From the NCBI GenBank assembly GCA_029067255.1, contig JAIEEW010000225.1:1-11424 (forward strand): 11,424 nucleotides of DNA, given 5' to 3'. Below the pieces are notes generated by a model, which worked only from the letters and a program-made list of their open reading frames with translations, was not told the origin of the DNA and did not search any database. The position numbers and the translations under genes were made by a program. Positions 6,035 to 11,424 of the stretch are shown piece by piece. The stretch's first letter is position 1, and each line of letters begins with the position of its first letter. This DNA comes from Clostridia bacterium (GTDB lineage Bacteria > Bacillota > Clostridia > Christensenellales > UBA3700).

Positions 6035-6247
6035 TCAGTATTCGCGTCTTCCTGTTAAAATATCAAGATCTTCGTTAAAATAATCGGCAATCTTACACAG
6101 ATTTTCCAAACCTATTTCTCTTTTGCAGCGTAAGTATCTGCTGAGAGTGGATTGTTTAAGTCCGATTTTTTTAGCAACCGACGAAATACTTTCATCTCCC
6201 ATAAGTTCTTTCAATCTTTCGGCAAATTTTTGTAAATACATATTCAT
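6035..6247 (-). CDS. Small XRE-family HTH regulator (2)
   Basis: This 70-residue Cro/C1-type DNA-binding protein has a helix-turn-helix at about residues 20-45 (ISSVAKKIGLKQSTLSRYLRCKR). The typical XRE continuation IGLENLCKIADYFNEDLDILTGR fills residues 45-67. The frame opens further upstream to 6349, but I choose ATG 6247 because AAGGGA lies about 6 bases before it and the domain begins there. An in-frame ATG 15 bases upstream is possible. It is not closely similar to the XRE protein at 5405-5608. It faces a pair of overlapping promoters around a dyad at 6302-6313, the usual layout of an autoregulated repressor. No toxin, integrase or other phage gene is next to it. Confidence 0.85.
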   Translation of the reverse strand: MNMYLQKFAERLKELMGDESISSVAKKIGLKQSTLSRYLRCKREIGLENLCKIADYFNEDLDILTGRREY

Positions 6248-6293
6248 TATATTTCCCTTCATATAAATTTTCACACCAAAAAGTATAAAAATG

Positions 6294-6327
6294 TTGACAT
6301 ATACCAAATGGTATGGTAAAATGTAAA
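6294..6327. promoter_or_regulatory. Overlapping back-to-back promoters with a central dyad operator
   Basis: Plus strand: TTGACA (6294-6299), 17 bases, TAAAAT (6317-6322), a strong promoter with a start near 6329. Minus strand: TTTACA (6327-6322), 18 bases, TATATG (6303-6298), giving a start near 6291 and a 44-base leader for the second XRE gene. Each -10 box overlaps the -35 box of the other promoter, so the two should exclude one another. The inverted repeat TACCA-AA-TGGTA (6302-6313) lies between them, with an extra TGGTA at 6314-6318 (written ATGGTA). It is a natural operator candidate for the XRE protein. Confidence 0.55.
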
Positions 6328-6328
6328 C

Positions 6329-6406
6329 ACAGTAGAGGTGGGCACACATAAATAAAAGAACAGCGTGGCAATATAATTGTTTGCGCTGTTCTTTTATTTA
6401 TTAACA
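6329..6406 (+). ncRNA. Candidate short RNA from the XRE-controlled promoter
   Basis: The strong plus-strand promoter at 6294-6322 would start an RNA near 6329 that meets an 18-bp hairpin with a T-rich 3' arm and tail by about 6406. No usable coding frame is present: an AGAGGTGGG stretch (6333-6341) resembles a ribosome binding site, but no ATG follows at a sensible distance. The predicted product is an RNA of about 75-80 bases, mostly one hairpin. It could be a regulatory RNA, a decoy, or only the remnant of a deleted gene's promoter. There is no match to a family I know. Confidence 0.35.
6348..6401. terminator. 18-bp perfect hairpin, probable bidirectional terminator
   Basis: ATAAATAAAAGAACAGCG (6348-6365) and its exact reverse complement (6384-6401) form an 18-bp stem. 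CAAT (6369-6372) and ATTG (6376-6379) extend it at the tip. On both strands the 3' arm ends in TTCTTTTATTTAT, so it can terminate mnmE transcripts arriving on the minus strand and the short plus-strand RNA from 6329. It lies about 106 bases past the mnmE stop; the stretch between (6402-6507) is AT-rich and otherwise empty. The length is greater than most terminators need, so a miniature inverted-repeat element is an alternative. Confidence 0.65.
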
Positions 6407-6507
6407 TATTTTACTGATATTTTTAATACTTTATATAAAATTTATGGGATTTTTGTAAAAATCAATTTTGATAAATTAAAAAAGAGATTTTTCTGCCAAA
6501 TTATAGC

Positions 6508-7836
6508 CTATTTTCCCAGACAAAACCTTTCGAAAATATTATTGATAATATCTTCGCTTGCGGTGTTGCCCGTAATTTCGCCCAACGAAAAGTAAGCGTC
6601 TCTTAAATCAATAAGCGTACATTCAATAGGCATAGTTTCAAACGATGAAAGCGCGTTTTTGACGCTGTCAAGAGCATTTTTTACAGACGTTGCGTGTCGC
6701 TGGTTTGTAATGATGCTTCCGCTTGTATCTACGTTTTTGTCAATAAAAGTATCTACTATACTTTTCTTTAATTCTTCTAGGCCTTGACGGTTTTTTGCGC
6801 TTACGTGAGCGCCGTCGCGATCGTCTTTTGCTTTATCGGATTTGTTGATGACCAAAATAAGCAAATTGTTTTCATCAAACTTATCTATAAGAGATTTCTC
6901 ATATTCGTTCAACTCTCTTCCCGCTTCGGTAACAAACAAAATTATATCGCTACCTTTCGCCGCTTCAATACTTCTTTCCACGCCTATAGATTCCACCACG
7001 TCGTCGGTTTCTCTTATGCCGGCAGTATCAATAAGTTTGAGCATGACGCCTTCCACTTCCACGTATTCTTCAAGGCTGTCCCGCGTAGTGCCCGCTATAT
7101 CCGTAACTATCGCTCTTTCTCTTCCCAAAAGCGCATTGAGCAGGGAAGACTTTCCTACGTTTGCCTGACCTATTATAGCAACGTTGATTCCTTGTTTGAT
7201 ATATTCTCCTATTTTTGAAGTAGAATATAGTTTTGTCAATTCGTCGACTGTGTTTTTGATACAGACGCTCGCGTTTGATTTTGCCTGTTCTTCCATTTCT
7301 TCGGGATAATCCAAACTTGCTTCGAGTTCGGATATACAGTCGAGAAGAGAATCTTGAATCTTAGCGATATTCTGCGCTATTTCCCCCTTTGCCAGTCTGT
7401 ATCCTGCGTTTAGAGAAGCGATACTTTCGCCGTTGATCATATCTATTATTCCTTCGGCGTCGCTTAGCGCGATTTTACCGTTGAGAAACGCTCTTTTAGT
7501 AAACTCGCCTTTGCCTGCAGGTTCGCAGCCTTCATTTATACAAGTTTTAAGCGCTTCGTTTATAAGTCGTATTCCGCCGTGGCACTGAAATTCCACTACG
7601 TCTTCGCCAGTATAAGAATTAGGCGCTTTGAAGAAAACAGCAAGCGCGTTATCCGCAAAACTACCGCAATCCAACTTGCCGTAATACATATAATTAGGCT
7701 GAGCGTCAATAAAAGAATTGAGTTTTTTCGTAGTAAAAATACGCGAAGCAATTTCCAAAGCATTATCTCCGCTCATTCTTACAATGGCTATCGCGCCTCT
7801 GCCTATAGGGGTGGATATAGTCGCTATTGTTTTCAT
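6508..7836 (-). CDS. mnmE: tRNA modification GTPase MnmE
   Basis: MnmE, with MnmG, installs the aminomethyl-type group at C5 of wobble uridine-34 in certain tRNAs, using tetrahydrofolate and GTP. The 442-residue product has the N-terminal domain (1-118; DVVEFQCHGG and GEFTKRAFLNGK). The embedded GTPase shows G1 GQANVGKS (223-230), G2 region TDIAGTTRD (245-253), G3 DTAG (270-273) and G4 NKSD (331-334). The C-terminal FCLGK ends the chain, with catalytic-motif Cys439. The frame extends 12 codons upstream, but ATG 7836 is chosen because homologues begin MxTIAAIATP-like and the promoter -10 lies between. It runs opposite to its neighbours, which is not the usual orientation. Confidence 0.97.
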   Translation of the reverse strand: MKTIATISTPIGRGAIAIVRMSGDNALEIASRIFTTKKLNSFIDAQPNYMYYGKLDCGSFADNALAVFFKAPNSYTGEDVVEFQCHGGIRLINEALKTCINEGCEPAGKGEFTKRAFLNGKIALSDAEGIIDMINGESIASLNAGYRLAKGEIAQNIAKIQDSLLDCISELEASLDYPEEMEEQAKSNASVCIKNTVDELTKLYSTSKIGEYIKQGINVAIIGQANVGKSSLLNALLGRERAIVTDIAGTTRDSLEEYVEVEGVMLKLIDTAGIRETDDVVESIGVERSIEAAKGSDIILFVTEAGRELNEYEKSLIDKFDENNLLILVINKSDKAKDDRDGAHVSAKNRQGLEELKKSIVDTFIDKNVDTSGSIITNQRHATSVKNALDSVKNALSSFETMPIECTLIDLRDAYFSLGEITGNTASEDIINNIFERFCLGK

Positions 7837-7842
7837 AATTAA

Positions 7843-7896
7843 ATTATACCATAGCGCGTATTGCATTTGCAAATAATAAATCGCCTATGCTATAAT
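7843..7896. promoter_or_regulatory. Bidirectional mnmE/mnmG promoter sharing one -35 hexamer
   Basis: The palindrome TTGCAA at 7867-7872 can act as -35 on both strands. Plus strand: 18 bases later comes TATAAT (7891-7896), preceded by TGC, an extended -10. Minus strand: 18 bases later comes TATAAT (7848-7843), preceded by TGG, also an extended -10. The plus start would be near 7903, giving a leader of about 20 bases for mnmG. The minus start would fall near 7836, at or next to the mnmE ATG. The symmetry of spacing, extended -10 and shared hexamer supports the call. Confidence 0.65.
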
Positions 7897-7923
7897 TAGT
7901 ATATAAAGTATAAAAGGTAAAAT

Positions 7924-9792
7924 ATGCTCGACAGTTATCAGAAAAATTACGACGCAATAGTTATAGGATGCGGCCACGCCGGCGTGGAAGCAAGCCTTGC
8001 TTTGGCAAGACTGGGGCATAAGACGTTATCAGTTACGCTTTCATTGGACGCTATCGCTTTTATGGCTTGTAATCCCGCGATAGGCGGAACGGCAAAAGGT
8101 CATCTCGTCAGAGAAATCGACGCTTTGGGCGGACAGATGGGAATTTCTGCCGACAACAATCTTTTGCAAATACGCATGCTGAATATGGGAAAAGGACCTG
8201 CCGTACAGTCTTTAAGGGGTCAAGCGGATAAGACTTTGTATCACCATTATATGAAAAAAATAATGGAAACTCAGGAAAATCTCGATATTTTGCAAGGCGA
8301 AGTAGCGGAAATTTTGACATCTAACGGTAAAGTCATAGGAATAAAAACCACTCTCAATCAAGATTTTTACTGCGACGCGATAGTAGTATGCACAGGCGTA
8401 TATCTAAACGCTCATATAATAATAGGCGACAACGTTACAAAGACAGGTCCCAACGGCTTTTCAAGAGCAACGCGCCTTACCGACAGCCTTATTTCTTTGG
8501 GAATACCTACAAGAAGATTCAAGACGGGTACGCCGGCGAGAGTTGATAAAAACACCGTAAATTTTGACGTAATGCAAGTTCAACGCGGCGACGATGAAAT
8601 ATATCCTTTCTCGTTTATGACCGACGGTTACGTTCCCAACAAAGAAGTCTGTTATTTGACTTATACCACTCAAAAAACAAAAGATATAATCAAAGCGAAT
8701 ATAGACAGATCTCCGCTTTACAACGGCTCAATTCACAGTATAGGACCTAGATACTGTCCGTCGATAGAAGATAAAGTCATGCGTTTTGCCGACAAGGAAA
8801 GACACCAAATTTTTATCGAACCAGAAAGTTCTCTTACCAACGAAATGTACGTTCAGGGTATGAGTTCTTCTTTGCCTTTTGACGTCCAACTTGAAATGTA
8901 CAAGTCTGTAATAGGTCTTGAAAAAGTAAAAATAATGAGATTCGCATACGCGATAGAATATGATTGCATAGATTCGCTTTGCCTTACTCCGTATCTGATG
9001 ACAAAAAATATCAACGGCTTGTTTTTAGCGGGACAACTCAACGGAAGCAGCGGTTATGAAGAAGCGGCTGCGCAAGGACTTATAGCCGGTATAAACGCTT
9101 CTCTTTATCTAAAAAATAAAAAGCCGCTCGTATTGACGCGCGACAGTTCGTATATAGGCGTACTAATTGACGATCTTGTAACGAAGGGTACCAACGAACC
9201 TTACAGAATGATGACTGCCAGAGCGGAGCATAGACTTATTTTAAGACAGGAAAACGCAGATAAAAGACTTACTCCTATCGGAAGAGAAGTAGGTCTTGTA
9301 AACGACGAAAGATGGAACAAGTTTTGCGAAAAACAACAAAAATGTTTGCAAATAAGCGCCGCTCTTAACAAAATACTTCCGCCAAAAGAATTCAAGGAAT
9401 ATTTTGAAAAGATAGGAGAACCTATACCGCATAACGGACTTTCTTACAGAGATATGCTGAAAAGATCAAACGTCGATTGCGTATCTATGATAGACGCTTT
9501 TGAAGAATTAAAATACGTCGACAAAAGATGTTTTGAAGAAGTAGCGACCGATCTAAAGTATGAAGGTTATCTTAGCAAACAAAAAAATATTATAGGAGAT
9601 ATAAATAAACTCGAAGAAAAGATCCTTCCCGAAAATATCGACTATAATTCAATCAACGGTCTGAGAATAGAAGCAAGACAAAAACTTGACAAAATCAAAC
9701 CTATCAATTTGGGACAGGCGTCTAGAATAAGCGGAGTATCTCCTGCGGATATAACGGTACTTATGGTATATCTTGCAAAAAACAAAAAATAA
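7924..9792 (+). CDS. mnmG: tRNA uridine-5-carboxymethylaminomethyl modification enzyme MnmG
   Basis: MnmG (GidA) is the FAD-dependent partner of MnmE in modifying wobble uridine-34 of tRNAs. The 622-residue product has the normal family length. The N-terminal dinucleotide-binding motif is IGCGHAGVEA (14-23), and the family signature ACNPAIGG follows at 48-55 with HLVREIDALGG after it. The FAD-domain pattern LFLAGQLNGSSGYEEAAAQGL is seen near 367-387, and the C-terminal GLRIEARQKLDKIKP and QASRISGVSPADI are typical of the MnmE- and tRNA-contacting region. AAAAGG (7912-7917) lies 6 bases before the ATG. It is transcribed away from mnmE from the shared promoter region, and rsmG begins one base after its stop. 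Confidence 0.97.
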   Translation: MLDSYQKNYDAIVIGCGHAGVEASLALARLGHKTLSVTLSLDAIAFMACNPAIGGTAKGHLVREIDALGGQMGISADNNLLQIRMLNMGKGPAVQSLRGQADKTLYHHYMKKIMETQENLDILQGEVAEILTSNGKVIGIKTTLNQDFYCDAIVVCTGVYLNAHIIIGDNVTKTGPNGFSRATRLTDSLISLGIPTRRFKTGTPARVDKNTVNFDVMQVQRGDDEIYPFSFMTDGYVPNKEVCYLTYTTQKTKDIIKANIDRSPLYNGSIHSIGPRYCPSIEDKVMRFADKERHQIFIEPESSLTNEMYVQGMSSSLPFDVQLEMYKSVIGLEKVKIMRFAYAIEYDCIDSLCLTPYLMTKNINGLFLAGQLNGSSGYEEAAAQGLIAGINASLYLKNKKPLVLTRDSSYIGVLIDDLVTKGTNEPYRMMTARAEHRLILRQENADKRLTPIGREVGLVNDERWNKFCEKQQKCLQISAALNKILPPKEFKEYFEKIGEPIPHNGLSYRDMLKRSNVDCVSMIDAFEELKYVDKRCFEEVATDLKYEGYLSKQKNIIGDINKLEEKILPENIDYNSINGLRIEARQKLDKIKPINLGQASRISGVSPADITVLMVYLAKNKK

Positions 9793-9793
9793 A

Positions 9794-10501
9794 ATGAAAA
9801 AACTAGCGATACTTGAAAAATATCTTATTGAAAACAATTTTGACGACGTCGAAGAAAAACTAAAAAAATTCGACCTTTATTTCGACGCGTTGATAGAGTG
9901 GAACGAAAAATTCAATCTTACTGCGATAACCGATATTCAAGACGTTCAGACAAAGCATTTTATAGACAGTTTATTAGGCAATGAATTTATTAAAGATTCT
10001 CAAAAAATATGCGATATAGGTTGCGGAGCGGGTTTTCCCAGTATACCGCTTGCTATCGTAAACCCTGATATAAATTTTACTTTAATAGACAGCGTAAACA
10101 AAAAAATAGGATTCATAAACCATATAAAAGATTTGCTTTGTCTTGACAACGTCAAATCTATACATTCGAGAGCGGAAGATTTTGCAAAACAAAATTTTCA
10201 AAAATTTGACTGTTGCGTCGCCAGAGCGCTTGCTCAAATGCCGACTTTGGCAGAGTATACGTTACCTTTGCTTAAACCTCAAGGAAAACTTGTCGCATAT
10301 AAAGGCGTAAATTATCAAGAAGAATTGCAAAATTCAAAAAAAATTTTTAATATCTTAAATTCCGAAATTTATTCTGTAAAAGAATTAAATCTGACGAAAG
10401 ATGAAAAAAGATATATAATTATTGTCAAAAAGTTGGGAAATTGTTCAAATAAATACCCAAGAAGCGGAAATAAACCGAGAATTCAACCTATCATAGGATA
10501 A
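9794..10501 (+). CDS. rsmG: 16S rRNA (guanine-527-N7)-methyltransferase RsmG
   Basis: RsmG (GidB) transfers a methyl group from S-adenosylmethionine to N7 of G527 of 16S rRNA; loss gives low-level streptomycin resistance in several bacteria. The 235-residue product carries the AdoMet-binding motif ICDIGCGAGFPSIPLAI (72-88), the acidic strand end LIDS (97-100), VARALAQMPTLAEY (142-155) and the conserved C-terminal YPRSGNKPRIQPI (221-233). ATG 9794 is one base after the mnmG stop. A TTG at 9773 in the same frame would overlap mnmG and is less likely. There is no clear ribosome binding site, so coupling to mnmG is probable. Confidence 0.96.
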   Translation: MKKLAILEKYLIENNFDDVEEKLKKFDLYFDALIEWNEKFNLTAITDIQDVQTKHFIDSLLGNEFIKDSQKICDIGCGAGFPSIPLAIVNPDINFTLIDSVNKKIGFINHIKDLLCLDNVKSIHSRAEDFAKQNFQKFDCCVARALAQMPTLAEYTLPLLKPQGKLVAYKGVNYQEELQNSKKIFNILNSEIYSVKELNLTKDEKRYIIIVKKLGNCSNKYPRSGNKPRIQPIIG

Positions 10502-10511
10502 ATATTTTTAG

Positions 10512-10540
10512 TTGCATATACAAATATTATTTGATATAAT
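10512..10540 (+). promoter_or_regulatory. Promoter of parB
   Basis: TTGCAT (10512-10517), a 17-base spacer and a perfect TATAAT (10535-10540) lie between rsmG and parB, predicting a start near 10547. The -35 resembles the TTGCAA used at the mnmE/mnmG promoter. parB can therefore be expressed apart from mnmG-rsmG. Confidence 0.6.
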
Positions 10541-10544
10541 AAAG

Positions 10545-10570
10545 TAAATAAAAATATTTATTTTTATTTA
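10545..10570 (+). repeat. All-AT inverted repeat at the start of the parB message
   Basis: TAAATAAAAATA (10545-10556) and TATTTTTATTTA (10559-10570) are exact reverse complements separated by two bases. The predicted parB transcript starts within the repeat. It could protect the 5' end of the message, attenuate it, or act as a weak terminator for rsmG through the T-rich 3' arm. Confidence 0.45.
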
Positions 10571-10599
10571 TGCTTAACTAGACTTATACGAGGATGCTT

Positions 10600-11424
10600 A
10601 TGACCAAAGATAACAACTCAATAGATAAGACGTTGGATATAGACAGCGATAAAAAGACCTACGACGAATACGGAAATCTCAACGAAGGCGTAGAGATAAT
10701 GTCCGTAACAAAAATCGTAGCCAACCCTAATCAACCGAGAAAAAAATTTGATGAAACCGCTCTTGAAGAACTCGCGGCTTCTATTAAAAACGTAGGAATT
10801 ATTCAACCTATCGTAGTAAGTCCGACAGGCGACGATACGTACGTTATCGTAGCGGGCGAGAGAAGATTTAGAGCAAACAAACTTGCAGGAAACACAACTA
10901 TCCCCGTAATAGTCAAGAATTATACCAGAAAACAAATCAAAGAAATCGCTTTGATAGAAAATCTTCAACGTCAAGATCTCAATCCTATCGAAGAAGCGCA
11001 AGCGTATAAGTCTTTGATAGACGAATATGATTTTACTCAAGAGCAACTCGCGCAAAGACTAGGCAAATCCAGACCTGCTATAACCAACTCCTTAAGACTT
11101 CTTAATCTTAATCCGGTAGTAATAGATATGGTAATAAGCGGAAGACTTTCGGCAGGTCATGCAAGATGTCTTTCTTCAATAAAAGACTATATAGTTCAAA
11201 ATACTTACGCCATTGCCGCTTGCGATAAAAAATTGAGCGTTCATCAACTTGAAGTAATGGTAAGCAATTACCTTAATCCTAATAAAAAACAAAAGAAAGT
11301 ACAGGAACAGTCGATAGAACTCAAAGATCTCGCAAATATAATGAATAGAAAATTCGGCACAAAAGTTTACGCCGTAGGTAATAATAATAAAGGAAGAATT
11401 TATATAGATTATTATTCTACCGCC
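10600..11424 (+). CDS. parB: Chromosome-partitioning ParB/Spo0J-family protein (3' end cut by window)
   Basis: ParB proteins are CTP-dependent clamps that load at parS and spread, organising and segregating the origin. The 275 residues present have the N-terminal CTP-binding domain with NPNQPRKKFD (42-51), GERRFRANKLAG (86-97) and ENLQRQDLNPIEEA (120-133). The HTH lies at about 144-168 (YDFTQEQLAQRLGKSRPAITNSLRLL). ISGRLSAGHARCL (179-191) and the start of the C-terminal dimerisation domain (GRIYIDYYS) follow. Probably only some 10-20 residues are missing. GAGG (10590-10593) lies 6 bases before ATG 10600. The position right after rsmG is that of noc in Bacillus, but the SAGHAR stretch and parS sites upstream favour ParB. 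No parA precedes it. Confidence 0.9.
   Translation, partial: MTKDNNSIDKTLDIDSDKKTYDEYGNLNEGVEIMSVTKIVANPNQPRKKFDETALEELAASIKNVGIIQPIVVSPTGDDTYVIVAGERRFRANKLAGNTTIPVIVKNYTRKQIKEIALIENLQRQDLNPIEEAQAYKSLIDEYDFTQEQLAQRLGKSRPAITNSLRLLNLNPVVIDMVISGRLSAGHARCLSSIKDYIVQNTYAIAACDKKLSVHQLEVMVSNYLNPNKKQKKVQEQSIELKDLANIMNRKFGTKVYAVGNNNKGRIYIDYYSTA

Noticed and set aside
6338..6355. Tiny GTG-initiated peptide in the short RNA after the XRE promoter
   Set aside because: It would be only five codons (GTG GGC ACA CAT AAA, then a stop) and its supposed ribosome binding site overlaps the start.
6784..7218. 144-codon frame antisense to mnmE and the 145-codon frame antisense to parB (10618-11055)
   Set aside because: Both are shadows of well-supported coding sequence on the other strand, with no recognisable domains.
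7837..7872. Longer mnmE starting 12 codons upstream (MQMQYALW...)
   Set aside because: It would read through the predicted minus-strand promoter and adds residues absent from the family, which begins at the MKTIATIS segment.
1..11424. CRISPR arrays, rRNA, tRNA or insertion-sequence transposases
   Set aside because: No regularly spaced repeats, no conserved rRNA or tRNA motifs and no transposase-like frames were seen.

Overview
The window looks like the replication-origin neighbourhood of a low-GC Bacillota chromosome, most likely a Clostridia-class lineage that I cannot name further. The gene order rpmH, rnpA, yidD, yidC, jag, mnmE, mnmG, rsmG, parB is the classic block beside oriC in Gram-positive bacteria. 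The genes use the standard code and AT-rich codons.

Layout. Positions 1-2336 hold no convincing gene. This stretch carries origin-type signals instead: a DnaA-box cluster (539-662), two near-consensus parS sites sharing one substitution (592-607 and 1671-1686), a weaker parS-like site (57-72), and a GC palindrome followed by a DnaA-trio-like run (818-838). A strong sigma-A type promoter (2263-2291) then starts the plus-strand run rpmH, rnpA, yidD, yidC, jag (2337-5283), which ends at a weak predicted terminator near 5345-5368. Positions 5405-6406 form a non-canonical insert between jag and mnmE: two small XRE-type regulator genes on the minus strand, 426 bases without a gene between them, and a promoter-operator-hairpin unit beside the second regulator. 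mnmE (6508-7836) is on the minus strand. mnmG (7924-9792), rsmG (9794-10501) and a 3'-truncated parB (10600 to the window end) return to the plus strand.

How the genes work together. L34 and RnpA serve the ribosome and tRNA 5' processing. YidD, YidC and Jag/KhpB serve membrane-protein insertion and RNA binding at the envelope. MnmE and MnmG together modify the wobble uridine of several tRNAs. RsmG methylates 16S rRNA. ParB would load on the parS sites in the upstream spacer and partition the origin.

Most unusual points. First, mnmE is inverted relative to its usual direction, and its promoter appears to share one palindromic -35 hexamer with the mnmG promoter. Second, the regulator at 6035-6247 faces a pair of overlapping back-to-back promoters around a small dyad; the outward promoter can make only an approximately 75-base RNA before an 18-bp perfect hairpin. 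Third, both parS sites carry CACATG where the usual core is CACGTG. All promoter, operator, RNA and origin calls come from reading the sequence and have no experimental support here.
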